A stretch of DNA of 64,000 nucleotides from Flavobacterium branchiicola (GCF_018383905.1 NZ_JAGYWA010000001.1:186001-250000), one strand, 5' to 3'; counted from the first letter of the stretch, positions 26,775 to 36,481 are shown. Notes: generated by a model not told the origin, from the sequence alone. A program made the numbers and translations.

Positions 26775-28106
26775 TTACAGGTTATGTACCGCTTGTTTGA
26801 ATTGCTTTCCTCTGTCTTCGTAGTTTTCGAATAAATCGAAACTTGCACAAGCTGGAGATAACAAGACAGCATCACCTTTTTCTGTTAATCTTTGAGCAGT
26901 TTTCACTGCATCGTTCATGTTATTTACTTCAACCATGATATCCACAACATTACCGAAAGCTTCAATAATTTTACGGTTATCGATTCCTAAACAAATGATT
27001 GCTTTTACTTTTTCACGAACTAATGACATTAATTCATTGTAATCATTTCCTTTGTCAACACCACCAACAATCCAAACTGTAGGAACTGTCATGCTGTCTA
27101 AAGCGAAGAAAGTTGCATTTACATTTGTAGCTTTTGAATCGTTGATATATTGTACATTCTGAATTTTTAATACTTTCTCCAAACGGTGTTCAACACCTTG
27201 AAAATTAGATAAACTTTCGCGAATTGTTGCATTTCTAATTTGCATCAATTTTGCTACAGAGCTTGCTGCCATTGCGTTTTTCATGTTATGTTTTCCTTCT
27301 AACGCAATGTGTTCTGTTTCCATTGTAAACTCTTCTTGGTTGATCTTTATTTCCATTTTGTTGTTATTTATAGAAGCTCCTTGTTCAAAAATTTTAGTTA
27401 GTGAGAAAGGAATTAGTTTTGCTTTTGTTTTGTTTTTCTTTAACCATTCTGTGCTTGCCTCATCATCAGCATCGTAAATAAGATAATCACTTTCGGTTTG
27501 ATTCATTGTAATTCGAAACTTCGAATCGATGTAATTCTCGTACTTATACTCGTACCGATCCAAATGATCCGGACTGATATTCGTTATTATCGCGATGTCC
27601 GGTTTATAATCTATAATTCCATCCAACTGAAAACTGCTCAATTCAAGAACGTATGCATCAAATTTATTCTCTGCAACCTGCCAGGCAAAACTCTTTCCTA
27701 TATTCCCTCCCAAACCAACATTTAATCCAGCAGATTTAAGGAGATGATGAGTAAGCATTGTGGTTGTTGTTTTACCATTACTTCCGGTAATTCCGATAGT
27801 GAGTGCTTCTGTAAAAGGTTTTGCAAATTCTATTTCTGAAATTACTTTTATCCCTGCCGCAACAAGCTTCTTTACTATTGGTGACTTTTCCGGAATTCCC
27901 GGGCTTTTCATTACCACATCAGCATTAAGAATTAAATCCTCTGTATGCTGTTCTTCTTCCCACGCAATTTTATTAATGATAAGAACTTCTTTATAGCTTT
28001 CTTTTATCTTTCCAAAATCCGATACAAAAACTTCGTATCCCTTTTTCTTCCCAAGAATAGCAGTACCTACACCGCTTTCTCCTCCTCCTAAAACTACTAG
28101 CCTCAT
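26775..28106 (-). CDS. murD: UDP-N-acetylmuramoylalanine--D-glutamate ligase MurD
   Basis: 443 residues: N-terminal dinucleotide-like fold (VVLGGGESGVGTAILGKKKG), ATP-binding GITGSNGKTTTTMLTHHLL, central DISPDHLDRYEY-like motif (ITNISPDHLDRYEYKYENY), and C-terminal SKATNVNATFFALDS, IVGGVDKGNDY and LLSPACASFDLFENYEDRG. It adds D-Glu to UDP-MurNAc-L-Ala. The start abuts the mraY stop without a gap, so the two are almost certainly co-translated. Confidence 0.97.
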   Translation of the reverse strand: MRLVVLGGGESGVGTAILGKKKGYEVFVSDFGKIKESYKEVLIINKIAWEEEQHTEDLILNADVVMKSPGIPEKSPIVKKLVAAGIKVISEIEFAKPFTEALTIGITGSNGKTTTTMLTHHLLKSAGLNVGLGGNIGKSFAWQVAENKFDAYVLELSSFQLDGIIDYKPDIAIITNISPDHLDRYEYKYENYIDSKFRITMNQTESDYLIYDADDEASTEWLKKNKTKAKLIPFSLTKIFEQGASINNNKMEIKINQEEFTMETEHIALEGKHNMKNAMAASSVAKLMQIRNATIRESLSNFQGVEHRLEKVLKIQNVQYINDSKATNVNATFFALDSMTVPTVWIVGGVDKGNDYNELMSLVREKVKAIICLGIDNRKIIEAFGNVVDIMVEVNNMNDAVKTAQRLTEKGDAVLLSPACASFDLFENYEDRGKQFKQAVHNL

Positions 28107-29339
28107 CTATCTTAGTTTTAAAGTAACGATTGATAATATGGCTAACATTATGGCAACAATCCAGAATCGGGTCACGATTTTACTTTCATGATATCCTTTT
28201 TTCTGATAATGATGATGAAGAGGTGACATGAGGAATATTCTTCGTCCTTCTCCGTATCGTTTTTTAGTAAATTTGAAATAACTAACCTGCAATACCACTG
28301 AAAAATTCTCTACCAAAAAGATTCCACATAATAAGGGAATCAATAATTCTTTTCGAACAGCAATTGCTAAAACTGCAATAATTCCTCCAATGGTTAAACT
28401 TCCTGTGTCTCCCATAAATACAGATGCAGGATAGGAGTTGTACCAAAGAAACCCAATTAATGCCCCCACAAAAGCAGATATAAAGACTGTCATTTCACCC
28501 GAATTGGGGATATACATTATATTTAAATAATTAGAGAAAATGATATTCCCAGAAACAAACGTAAATATTCCGAGTGCCAGAACTGACACCGCAGAAGTCC
28601 CGGCCGCGAGACCATCAATTCCGTCTGTTAAATTTGCCCCGTTTGAAACTGCTGTGATAATAAAAATTACAACCGGAATAAAGATCAACCAAGCCCATTT
28701 CTCATATCCTTCACCTGTCCATGCTAATATCTCAGCATAGTCAAACTCATTATTTTTTACAAAAGGAATCGTAGTTGCCGTAGATTTTTCTTCAATAGGA
28801 GCTGGTAAAACAACAGTTGTACTTTGCGATGCTTTAAAAACATCTGTTCTTCCAGTATCCGTTCTTACTGTCACTGCCGGGTTAAAATAAAGAACCGCTC
28901 CAACAATAATTCCCAAACCAACCTGACCAATAACTTTAAAAATTCCCTTAAGACCTGCTTTATCTTTTTTAAATATTTTAATATAATCATCAACAAAACC
29001 AATTGTTCCCATCCAAAGCGTGGTTACAATAAGCAATACGATGTAAATATTATGCAAACGAGCAAATAACAAAACTGGAACAAGGGTTGCAAAAATGATA
29101 ATCAATCCTCCCATTGTCGGAGTTCCTGCTTTCTCATTTTGCCCTTGAAGACCTAACTCACGAACGGTCTCACCAACTTGCTGATTACGCAAAAAGTTGA
29201 TAATACGCTTTCCGTAAATCGTAGACAAAAGCAATGAAAGCATCAATGCCAAAGCCGATCTAAAAGTGATGTACTGAAAAACTCCTGTTCCCGGTACATC
29301 TAATGTTTTGTCTAAATATTCAAATAAGTAGTACAGCAT
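28107..29339 (-). CDS. mraY: Phospho-N-acetylmuramoyl-pentapeptide transferase MraY
   Basis: 410 residues with about ten membrane helices. Family motifs: [38 protein letters not shown] (Asp pair for Mg2+/UDP binding), [30 protein letters not shown] and the [19 protein letters not shown] region. A ~60-residue insert (about 158-215, [22 protein letters not shown]) makes it longer than the ~360 residues of E. coli, as in other Bacteroidota. It makes lipid I. It follows murE by 73 bp. Confidence 0.97.
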   Translation of the reverse strand: MLYYLFEYLDKTLDVPGTGVFQYITFRSALALMLSLLLSTIYGKRIINFLRNQQVGETVRELGLQGQNEKAGTPTMGGLIIIFATLVPVLLFARLHNIYIVLLIVTTLWMGTIGFVDDYIKIFKKDKAGLKGIFKVIGQVGLGIIVGAVLYFNPAVTVRTDTGRTDVFKASQSTTVVLPAPIEEKSTATTIPFVKNNEFDYAEILAWTGEGYEKWAWLIFIPVVIFIITAVSNGANLTDGIDGLAAGTSAVSVLALGIFTFVSGNIIFSNYLNIMYIPNSGEMTVFISAFVGALIGFLWYNSYPASVFMGDTGSLTIGGIIAVLAIAVRKELLIPLLCGIFLVENFSVVLQVSYFKFTKKRYGEGRRIFLMSPLHHHYQKKGYHESKIVTRFWIVAIMLAILSIVTLKLR

Positions 29340-29345
29340 ATTTTT

Positions 29346-29405
29346 CTATTTTTTAAATTCCAATTTCGAATTAAATCCCAACTTCAAATTGGGTTTTGGA
29401 CTTTT
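29346..29405. repeat. Degenerate copy of the TTGGGATTT hairpin family
   Basis: AAATCCCAA and TTGGGTTTT arms within the 73-bp murE-mraY gap, plus flanking AAATTCCAATTT. It looks like a decayed member of the dispersed intergenic hairpin family. Confidence 0.5.
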
Positions 29406-29412
29406 TATTTTG

Positions 29413-30876
29413 TTATTTACTTAATTGATCTAAAATTTCTTTTACTGTTTCCATATCATCAAAATGATGACGAACACCATTTATCTCCTGATAGGTTTCA
29501 TGACCTTTACCCGCAATTAGGATAATATCATTTGGCTGAGCCAATTGACAAGCTGTTTTTATAGCCTGTTTTCTGTCTGTAATTCTTAAGATCTTTTTGT
29601 AATTCTGACCTTCAACTCCTTGTTCCATCTCATCTAAAATCACTTCAGGATCTTCGTTTCTAGGATTATCAGAAGTTAAAATTGCTTTGTCACTAAGTTC
29701 TGAAGCAATTTTAGCCATAATTGGTCTTTTTGTCTTATCTCTGTTTCCTCCGCAACCCACAACGGTAATTAATTGTTCGTTTTTAGTACGGATATCATTA
29801 ATCGTTTTTATCACATTATCCAGAGCATCCGGCGTATGCGCATAATCAACAATCGCAGTAATCTTAGAATCTGATACTATATACTGAAAACGACCCGAAA
29901 CACTTTCTAAATCAGACAGTAAGCGAAGCGCCTCAAGACTATCCATCCCTAGCTCAATTGCAGTTCCGTAAATCGCCAAGACATTGTAAGCATTAAACGT
30001 TCCGATGAGTTTTACCCAAACTTCATTATCGTTTACTTTTAACAATAAACCTGATAATTGACTTTCTAAAATCTGAGCTCTGAAATCAGCATAAGATTTA
30101 AGTGCATAAGTAAATTTTCTCGCAACTGTATTTTGCAACATTACAGGTCCGTTTTTATCATCAATATTGGTTAATGCAAAAGCCGTTTTTGGCAATGAAT
30201 CAAAAAATGATTTTTTCACATCTCTGTATTCTGCAAAAGTTGGATGATAATCTAAATGATCATGAGAAAGATTCGTAAAAATTCCGCCTACAAAATGCAA
30301 AGCTTCTGTACGTTTCTGATGAATTCCATGTGAACTTACTTCCATAAAACAATGCGTAACACCTGCTTCGATCATTTCATTTAAATAATGATTAATCGTG
30401 ATAGAATCAGGAGTTGTATGAGTTGCTTTATACTCTGTTGCATTAACCATTATTTTTACAGTTGACAATAAACCAACTTTAAATCCGGCTTTTTGAAACA
30501 ATTGAAATAACAGAGAAGCAATTGTTGTTTTACCGTTTGTTCCGGTAACACCTACCAATTTTAATTTTTCAGAAGGATCTCCAAAATAATTCGCAGCCAT
30601 AAAAGCCAGAGCGGTATTGGTATCTTTAACCTGAATATAAGTAATTCCTTTTTCGATATTTTCTGGCAAAGTATCACATACGATTGCCACAGCACCTAAC
30701 TCAATCGCTTTGCTGATATAATCATGACCATCTGAAAGTGTTCCGCGAATGGCTACAAAAAGATCATTTGCTTCAATTTTTCTTGAATCAAACTCAATTT
30801 TATGAACACCAATTTCTGTTGAACCTGTTACAGATTCAATGGCTACTTTGTATAATATGTCTTTTAGTATTTTCAT
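29413..30876 (-). CDS. murE: UDP-N-acetylmuramoyl-tripeptide synthetase MurE
   Basis: 487 residues: HKIEFDSRKIEANDLFVAIRG near the N-terminus, ATP loop TGTNGKTT at 111-118, FTNLSHDHLDYH, VDYAHTPDALDNV, and the DNPR motif at 403-406 that marks meso-diaminopimelate-specific enzymes. It therefore probably adds meso-DAP. Its start overlaps the end of the upstream penicillin-binding protein gene by 4 bp. Confidence 0.97.
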   Translation of the reverse strand: MKILKDILYKVAIESVTGSTEIGVHKIEFDSRKIEANDLFVAIRGTLSDGHDYISKAIELGAVAIVCDTLPENIEKGITYIQVKDTNTALAFMAANYFGDPSEKLKLVGVTGTNGKTTIASLLFQLFQKAGFKVGLLSTVKIMVNATEYKATHTTPDSITINHYLNEMIEAGVTHCFMEVSSHGIHQKRTEALHFVGGIFTNLSHDHLDYHPTFAEYRDVKKSFFDSLPKTAFALTNIDDKNGPVMLQNTVARKFTYALKSYADFRAQILESQLSGLLLKVNDNEVWVKLIGTFNAYNVLAIYGTAIELGMDSLEALRLLSDLESVSGRFQYIVSDSKITAIVDYAHTPDALDNVIKTINDIRTKNEQLITVVGCGGNRDKTKRPIMAKIASELSDKAILTSDNPRNEDPEVILDEMEQGVEGQNYKKILRITDRKQAIKTACQLAQPNDIILIAGKGHETYQEINGVRHHFDDMETVKEILDQLSK

Positions 30877-32879
30877 GATAATTCTAATACTATAATTGCA
30901 TTTTTATTAATATTTTGTCCTGGCTGAATGGATTGTTTTTTAACCTTTCCAACACCTATAACTTTTACTTTTAAGCTCAGATTTTCTAATAACGCAACCG
31001 CATCCATTCCTGGCATTCCTTTTAAATTAGGAACCTGACTTAATTTTTTATTGGCTTCAACCGTATACTTGTCATAACTGCTTTCTTGTTTTGCAATTTT
31101 AGAATCCAGTTGTTTTATTTTATTTGTTGATGGTGCATCTGTAAATATTTTTTGGGCAATTCTTTTAAAAACCGGGCCCGCAACATCTGCTCCGTAATAA
31201 TTATTTTTGGCTGTATTTGGCTTATGAACCACTACAATACAAGAATATTTAGGATGATCTGCCGGAAAATATCCTACGAAAGACGATGCATAATACATTC
31301 CTTCTCTTCCTGCTTTATTATAATTAACCATCGCTGTCCCTGTTTTTCCTGCCATCGAAAAATCTTTTGAATACAACTTAGAAGCGGTTCCTTTTTTTAC
31401 CACATTTCCTAAAACTGCTCTTACTTTTTTAAGTGTTTCAGGCGAACAAATCCTTGGGTTAATTACCTCTGTATCAAATTTTTTAATCGTTTTATTCCAT
31501 TCTTTAATTTCTGAAACAAATTGCGGTCTTACCATTACACCATTATTTGCAACAGAATTGTAAAATGCTAACGTCTGCATCGGAGTAACTGAAACTGAAT
31601 ACCCAAAAGCCATCCACGGAAGTGAAATTCCAGACCAGATTTTATCACCAGGATGCGGAACGATTGGTCTTCCTTCTCCTTTAAAATGCAACCCTAAAGG
31701 CTTATCCAAACCAAAACTTCTGATATGATTTACAAATTTTGATGGATTACTTTTATAATTATCATAAACTGCCTGAACCATCACTGTATTTGACGAAAGC
31801 TCAAATCCACGCGCTAATGAAATCTTTCCATAACCACCATGATGTGAATCACGTACAGATCTTCCATAATATTTGACAACACCATTGTGACTGTCATAAA
31901 CTGTACTGGTATCAGCTACTTTATCTTCTAAAATAGCCATTAAATCAACCAGCTTAAAAGTCGATCCCGGCTCGTGAGACTCTGCTACTGCATAGTTTAC
32001 AGTTTCTGTATACGATCCGTCTTCACCTCTTCCTAAATTAGAAATTGCCTTTATATAACCCGTTTCCGTTTCCATTACAACTACGCAACCATGATCTGCT
32101 TCGTAATCCTCAAGTTGTTTCAATAAAGCATGATGCGCAATATCCTGAATAAAAACATCAACAGTTGAAACTACATCATAACCGTCAATCGGATCTACTT
32201 CGTTTACATCACGAATTGGTTTCCATTGTCCTTTTGCAATTTTTTGTTTCAGAATTTTTCCGTCTTTTCCATTCAAATAGCTTTTAAAAGCCCACTCGAT
32301 TCCTTTTCCAACTTCTATTCCTGTTGCCGGATCAATACGGTCGTAACCAATTGTTCTTTCAGCAATTTTTCCGATAGGATGTTTTCTAACTGTTTCCTGT
32401 TCGATAATAATTCCGCCTTTAAAAGCACCTAAGTTGAATAATGGAAAACCTTTAATTTTTACATATTCAGTATAACTTAAGTTTCTGGCGATTAAATAAT
32501 ACCTGTTTTTATTTGCTCTTGCTTTTCTTAATTCCTGCTCGTAATAACTTCCTGATTTCCCTAAAACTGTTACTAATGAATCAGACAAGGCTTTTACATG
32601 TTTCTCGAAAGTTTCTGTTTTTGGTGCTTTGGCATCAAATCTAATCTCATAATTAGGAATTGAAGTTGCCAATAAACTTCCGTCAGCAGAATATATATTT
32701 CCTTTATTTGCCGGAATTACAAAATTTCTAACGGTACGTTGTTTTGCCAGTTTTCTGTAATAATCTCCATCAACCCATTGAATATTGGTTAATTTAACAA
32801 CAATAGCAATTGCCATCAAAAAGATGAAAACTGCTACGAGGTAAATTCTGTAGGATATATGTTTATCGTCTACTGCCAT
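30873..32879 (-). CDS. ftsI: Septal class B penicillin-binding protein with PASTA domain (FtsI)
   Basis: 668 residues. One N-terminal transmembrane helix (about 12-29), a dimerisation domain, and a transpeptidase domain with SxxK (STFK at 306-309), SSN at 362-364 and KTGTA at 512-516. A C-terminal PASTA domain (about 606-668, VPNLKGMPGMDAVALL) is present, as in many Bacteroidota and unlike E. coli FtsI. It crosslinks septal peptidoglycan with FtsW. It overlaps ftsL by 10 bp and murE by 4 bp. Confidence 0.95.
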   Translation of the reverse strand: MAVDDKHISYRIYLVAVFIFLMAIAIVVKLTNIQWVDGDYYRKLAKQRTVRNFVIPANKGNIYSADGSLLATSIPNYEIRFDAKAPKTETFEKHVKALSDSLVTVLGKSGSYYEQELRKARANKNRYYLIARNLSYTEYVKIKGFPLFNLGAFKGGIIIEQETVRKHPIGKIAERTIGYDRIDPATGIEVGKGIEWAFKSYLNGKDGKILKQKIAKGQWKPIRDVNEVDPIDGYDVVSTVDVFIQDIAHHALLKQLEDYEADHGCVVVMETETGYIKAISNLGRGEDGSYTETVNYAVAESHEPGSTFKLVDLMAILEDKVADTSTVYDSHNGVVKYYGRSVRDSHHGGYGKISLARGFELSSNTVMVQAVYDNYKSNPSKFVNHIRSFGLDKPLGLHFKGEGRPIVPHPGDKIWSGISLPWMAFGYSVSVTPMQTLAFYNSVANNGVMVRPQFVSEIKEWNKTIKKFDTEVINPRICSPETLKKVRAVLGNVVKKGTASKLYSKDFSMAGKTGTAMVNYNKAGREGMYYASSFVGYFPADHPKYSCIVVVHKPNTAKNNYYGADVAGPVFKRIAQKIFTDAPSTNKIKQLDSKIAKQESSYDKYTVEANKKLSQVPNLKGMPGMDAVALLENLSLKVKVIGVGKVKKQSIQPGQNINKNAIIVLELS

Positions 32880-33217
32880 ATTCTTTTAAAGAAACTTTTT
32901 TCTTCTTCTTTTTTAACTTCTATTTTTATTGGAGGAACCGTTGATGGAAAAATTTGCTTTTCAAGCATTTTATCCGATATCGTTGATTCCATTTTTAACT
33001 TCATCAATTCTGAACGTCGATCTACAAATTCTGACCTCAATTCTTTTACTTCATTATTCAGTTTTGCAATTTCAAAAACCTTTTGTTCGTATCGCTGCGT
33101 ATTTGCGATCATCAAAATGGCCAGCAGAATTATAAAAACAATGAATCTCCAGTTTTTTACCGCATCATCATTGATTAGAAATCTAGCTTTTAATATTCCA
33201 AATACTCCACCCTTCAT
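32870..33217 (-). CDS. ftsL: FtsL-like cell division protein
   Basis: 115 residues: short cytoplasmic N-terminus, one transmembrane helix (about 24-41, FIVFIILLAILMIANTQ) and a periplasmic coiled coil (KVFEIAKLNNEVKELRSEFVDRRSELMKLKMES). The topology and its place between rsmH and the septal PBP gene identify it. Sequence conservation in this family is low. It probably pairs with an FtsB-like partner and FtsQ. It lies 16 bp after rsmH and overlaps ftsI by 10 bp. Confidence 0.85.
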   Translation of the reverse strand: MKGGVFGILKARFLINDDAVKNWRFIVFIILLAILMIANTQRYEQKVFEIAKLNNEVKELRSEFVDRRSELMKLKMESTISDKMLEKQIFPSTVPPIKIEVKKEEEKSFFKRIWQ

Positions 33218-33233
33218 TTTCTACCTATATATA

Positions 33234-34142
33234 TTATATCTTCTCCGCTATTCTTAGTTTTGCACTTCTTGCTCTATTGTTGATTTTGATTTCAGCATCA
33301 TCAGGAACAATCAATTTTCCGATAGTTTTAAACGGAACTGAAAAGTTTCCATAAAAATCACGTTCCGGTTCTCCTTCAAACATTCCGTTTTTAATAAATC
33401 TCTTTACCAATCTGTCTTCTAGAGAATGATACGAGATTACCGAAAATCTTCCGCCCGGATTTAAAATTTCCAAAGACTGCTCAATAAACTCTTTTAGAAC
33501 ATCCATTTCCTGATTTACTTCGATACGTATCGCCTGATAAATCTGAGCCAGTATTTTATTTTTAACCCTTTCTGGTAAATACTTCGCCAAAACTTCTTTT
33601 AGTTCATCGGTCGTTTTGATTGGGTAACCGCTTCTTGCTTCTACAATTGTTCTTGCCAAAGCTGGTGCATTCTTCAACTCCCCATAATCAAAAAAAACAC
33701 GACGTAAATCCTGTTCTTCATATTCGTTAACCACCCGATAAGCATTTAAATCATTTTTCTGACTCATCCGCATATCCAGCCCGGCGTCAAATCTTGTGGA
33801 GAAACCTCTCTCCGGAACATCAAACTGATGTGATGAAACTCCCAAATCGGCTAAAATTCCATCAACACTTTTAACACCATGAAAACGAAGAAATCTTTTT
33901 ATAAATCTAAAGTTCTCATTAATTAAGGTAAACCTTTCGTCTGGCAATGCATTTGCAAGTGCATCTTCGTCCTGATCAAAAGCAAATAATCTTCCGTTTG
34001 GCCCTAATCTTTTTAAAATCTCTTTTGAATGACCACCGCCTCCAAACGTAACATCTACATACACTCCATCAGGTTTAATATTTAAACCATCTACTGTTGG
34101 ATGAAGCAAAACCGGATTATGATATTCCATTGTCGTCGTCAT
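33234..34142 (-). CDS. rsmH: 16S rRNA (cytosine(1402)-N(4))-methyltransferase RsmH
   Basis: 302 residues: YHNPVLLHPTVDGL, VDVTFGGGGHSKEIL (SAM loop), FDQDEDALANAL, ADLGVSSHQFDVPERGFSTRFDAGLDMRM, YHSLEDRLVKRF and a terminal NNRARSAKLRIAEKI. It methylates C1402 of 16S rRNA. The start is either the ATG at 34142 (MTTTMEYHNP, overlapping mraZ by 26 bp) or the ATG at 34130 (MEYHNP, overlap 14 bp). Either way it is translationally linked to mraZ. Confidence 0.96.
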   Translation of the reverse strand: MTTTMEYHNPVLLHPTVDGLNIKPDGVYVDVTFGGGGHSKEILKRLGPNGRLFAFDQDEDALANALPDERFTLINENFRFIKRFLRFHGVKSVDGILADLGVSSHQFDVPERGFSTRFDAGLDMRMSQKNDLNAYRVVNEYEEQDLRRVFFDYGELKNAPALARTIVEARSGYPIKTTDELKEVLAKYLPERVKNKILAQIYQAIRIEVNQEMDVLKEFIEQSLEILNPGGRFSVISYHSLEDRLVKRFIKNGMFEGEPERDFYGNFSVPFKTIGKLIVPDDAEIKINNRARSAKLRIAEKI

Positions 34143-34590
34143 TAATATTTCCCATTACTTCTTCGGCTAAATCTGCAAAATCCATATCTTCGCCGCTTAT
34201 TGATTTTTCGTATAAATCCTTATCCCAAATCTCCACAATATTAACCGCAGATGAAAAAACAACATCTTTAGAAATACCTGAAAAGGTCACCAAATCTTTT
34301 GGCACCAACAATCTTCCTAATGCATCAATCTCTACCACTTTAACGCCGGCAGTAAATCTGCGAATAAAATCATTGTTCTTTTTTACAAAACGATTCAACT
34401 TGTTAATTTTCGCCATCATCAAATTCCATTCTTCCATTGGATACAATTCTAAACATTGTTGAAAAACAGAGCGCTTCAAGACAAAACCGTCCTGAAGAGA
34501 AGCTGATAGCTGCTTTTTTAGGGGTGCAGGCAACATTAGCCTCCCCTTAGCATCAACTTTACACTCATATGTTCCCACAATTGTATTCAA
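34117..34590 (-). CDS. mraZ: Transcriptional regulator MraZ
   Basis: 157 residues with two SpoVT/AbrB-like half domains, each with the DxxxR signature: VDAKGRLMLPAPLKK and IDALGRLLVPKDLV. MraZ rings bind short direct repeats upstream of their own gene and control the dcw cluster. Five GTGGT boxes lie 45-102 bp upstream of this start codon, most with 10-bp periodicity. It is the first gene of the thirteen-gene cluster. Confidence 0.96.
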   Translation of the reverse strand: MNTIVGTYECKVDAKGRLMLPAPLKKQLSASLQDGFVLKRSVFQQCLELYPMEEWNLMMAKINKLNRFVKKNNDFIRRFTAGVKVVEIDALGRLLVPKDLVTFSGISKDVVFSSAVNIVEIWDKDLYEKSISGEDMDFADLAEEVMGNINDDDNGIS

Positions 34591-34616
34591 GAAAAATAGC
34601 TTAACATGTTATACAG

Positions 34617-34624
34617 CAAAAATA
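34617..34624 (-). promoter_or_regulatory. -7 promoter element of mraZ (TATTTTTG)
   Basis: On the minus strand the sequence reads TATTTTTG, matching the Bacteroidota -7 consensus TAnnTTTG, 26 bp before the mraZ ATG. The MraZ-type boxes begin about 10 bp upstream and cover the -33 region. Confidence 0.6.
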
Positions 34625-34634
34625 TAAAAAAAAA

Positions 34635-34692
34635 TACCACATATTACCACTATATACCACTTTGTTAATAAGTTTAACCACTTTACTACCAC
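34635..34692 (-). promoter_or_regulatory. Array of five GTGGT boxes, putative MraZ operator
   Basis: On the + strand TACCAC occurs at 34635, 34645, 34655 and 34687 and AACCAC at 34676; on the minus strand this is GTGGTA/GTGGTT. The first three copies have exact 10-bp spacing and the last two 11 bp. Direct repeats with one-turn spacing upstream of mraZ are how MraZ sites look in E. coli (TGGGN) and Mollicutes (AAAGTG). The boxes overlap the expected -33 region, fitting autorepression. Confidence 0.7.
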
Positions 34693-34968
34693 TTTGCTTA
34701 ACAAATACACAATCAATACTTTACACATAAATCAGCCGAAAAATAAATTCCTTTAACAATTCTAAAAATTACATAGGCTTTCTCTTAAAAAAATAGTTAT
34801 AATGTAAAAATTTTAACATTTACAAAAATCACCAAAAACGCCCCTAAAAGCTGATTTTTAAATACTTATAAATTCTACTCAAATTATGTAGTTAAAAAAC
34901 GACAGCAAAAATTCATTTTTGTTTATTAAACCCTATATTTGTCGAAATTGAAATTGGCATTAAACTAG
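34693..34968. other. A/T-rich divergent intergenic region between mraZ and the hydrolase gene
   Basis: Together with the MraZ boxes this forms a 378-bp gap between divergent genes. I see no ORF or RNA gene in it. A short hexamer-like run TAGTTATAATG and AT-only stretches occur, and a TATATTTG element lies near its right end. Confidence 0.6.
34934..34941 (+). promoter_or_regulatory. -7 promoter element of the alpha/beta hydrolase gene (TATATTTG)
   Basis: Exact match to TAnnTTTG, 27 bp before the ATG at 34969. The TTTG at 34918 upstream is too close (12 bp) to be an ideal -33 element, so only the -7 is called. Confidence 0.55.
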
Positions 34969-35733
34969 ATGGACAAAAACTACAAAAAAGAAGGCAAATA
35001 CAGCTATTATGAAGCTGGAGAAGGAACTCCTATCGTTATTTTACACGGTTTAATGGGAGGTCTTAGTAACTTTGATGGTGTAGCGCAATATTTCCCAACG
35101 AAAGGATACAAAGTTGTTATCCCGGATTTGCCAATATACACACAAAGCATTTTAAAAACGAATGTAAAAAGCTTTGCTAAATACGTAAAAGATTTCATCG
35201 CCTTTAAAGGTTTTGATAAAGTTATTCTATTAGGAAATTCATTAGGAGGACATATCGCATTGTATCATACAAAATTGTATCCGGAAAAAGTAGCAGGACT
35301 TGTAATAACAGGAAGTTCAGGACTTTACGAAAGCGCAATGGGTGACAGTTATCCAAGGAGAGGTGATTATGAATACATCAAAAAGAAAGCTGAAGATGTA
35401 TTTTATGACCCAAAAATTGCAACTCCGGATCTTATTGACGAAGTATATGCAACAGCTAATGACCGCATAAAATTAATTAAAACTTTAACGATTGCCAAAA
35501 GCGCCATTCGTCATAATATGGCCAAAGATTTACCAAAAATGCCAGTTGAAACCTGCATTATTTGGGGTAAAAATGATTCTGTAACACCTCCAAATGTTGC
35601 TGAAGAATTTGATAAATTATTGCCTAATTCAACTTTATATTGGATAGACAAATGTGGACACGCTGCTATGATGGAACATCCTCAGGAATTTAATGAGATT
35701 CTTGAAAAATGGCTTACCGAGAAAAAATTATAG
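34969..35733 (+). CDS. Alpha/beta-fold hydrolase
   Basis: 254 residues, cytosolic. HGLMGGLSNFDGV forms the oxyanion region, LLGNSLGGHIALYH the nucleophile elbow (Ser about 87), GKNDSVTPPNVAEEF carries the acid and DKCGHAAMMEHP the catalytic His. The type resembles MhpC/BioH-like carboxylesterases; substrate unknown. It precedes engB, whose likely start lies 44 bp after this stop, so the two are probably co-transcribed. Confidence 0.88.
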   Translation: MDKNYKKEGKYSYYEAGEGTPIVILHGLMGGLSNFDGVAQYFPTKGYKVVIPDLPIYTQSILKTNVKSFAKYVKDFIAFKGFDKVILLGNSLGGHIALYHTKLYPEKVAGLVITGSSGLYESAMGDSYPRRGDYEYIKKKAEDVFYDPKIATPDLIDEVYATANDRIKLIKTLTIAKSAIRHNMAKDLPKMPVETCIIWGKNDSVTPPNVAEEFDKLLPNSTLYWIDKCGHAAMMEHPQEFNEILEKWLTEKKL

Positions 35734-35776
35734 CAATCTAACTTTCGAATTTAAGGAGGTTTTAAAAACAAAAAGC

Positions 35777-36397
35777 ATGAAAATTAATACCGCCGAATTT
35801 ATTATCAGTAATTCTGATGCATCAAAATGCCCGGCCGAATTTTTGCCGGAATACGCTTTTATAGGCAGATCAAATGTTGGTAAATCATCTTTGATCAATA
35901 TGATTACCAATCATAAAAATTTAGCAAAAACATCTGGAAGACCAGGAAAAACACAATTGATAAATCACTTTAAAATCAACAGCAACTGGTTTTTAGTCGA
36001 TTTGCCTGGTTATGGTTATGCTAAAGTTTCTAAGAAAACAAAATCGGTTTTCCAGCAATTTATTACAGATTATTTTGAAAACAGAGAGCAACTGGTTTGC
36101 GCTTTTGTTTTAATTGATATTCGACATGAAGCCCAAAAAATTGACATTGAATTTATGTCCTATATGGGAGAAAGCGAAATTCCGTTTTGCATTATTTTTA
36201 CAAAAGCTGATAAAATCAGTAAAGTAAAAATCGATTCGCATATTGCAGCTTACAAAAAACAGATGTATGCAAACAATTGGGCCGAAATGCCTCATTATTT
36301 TGTAACCTCATCTACAGAGTCAATTGGAAAAGAAGAACTGTTAACTTATATAGACGAAGTAAATCAGGAAGTTTTTAAAAACAATTCAGGATTTTAA
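35777..36397 (+). CDS. engB: Ribosome biogenesis GTPase EngB (YihA/YsxC)
   Basis: 206 residues from the ATG at 35777 (MKINTAEFIISNSDASKCP), the normal EngB length. The frame extends upstream to 35693 inside the hydrolase gene, but those residues are unrelated. G1 is GRSNVGKSSLIN, G3 is DLPGYGYAK and G4 is TKADK. EngB aids late 50S subunit assembly and is usually essential. An unusually good Shine-Dalgarno sequence AAGGAGG (35753-35759) lies 17 nt before the ATG, which is farther than ideal. Confidence 0.95.
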   Translation: MKINTAEFIISNSDASKCPAEFLPEYAFIGRSNVGKSSLINMITNHKNLAKTSGRPGKTQLINHFKINSNWFLVDLPGYGYAKVSKKTKSVFQQFITDYFENREQLVCAFVLIDIRHEAQKIDIEFMSYMGESEIPFCIIFTKADKISKVKIDSHIAAYKKQMYANNWAEMPHYFVTSSTESIGKEELLTYIDEVNQEVFKNNSGF

Positions 36398-36438
36398 TAA
36401 AATTCCAATTTTTTGAAATTCTAAATTCCAAAAAAATA

Positions 36439-36481
36439 AAAATCCCAAATTCTAAGTTTTATAATTAGAATTTGGGATTTT
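36439..36481. terminator. Hairpin repeat / terminator after engB
   Basis: Perfect 17-bp arms AAAATCCCAAATTCTAA / TTAGAATTTGGGATTTT with a 9-nt loop. It is the best-preserved member of the dispersed TTTGGGATTTT family and is placed where a terminator for engB would be expected. Confidence 0.7.

Noticed and set aside
34635..34692. Regular TACCAC repeats considered as a CRISPR-like array
   Set aside because: The repeats are 6 bp with 4-5 bp spacers, in a promoter. They fit a regulator operator, and no cas gene is present.
35693..35776. N-terminal extension of EngB
   Set aside because: Overlaps the end of the hydrolase gene and gives non-conserved residues; the ATG at 35777 gives the normal length.
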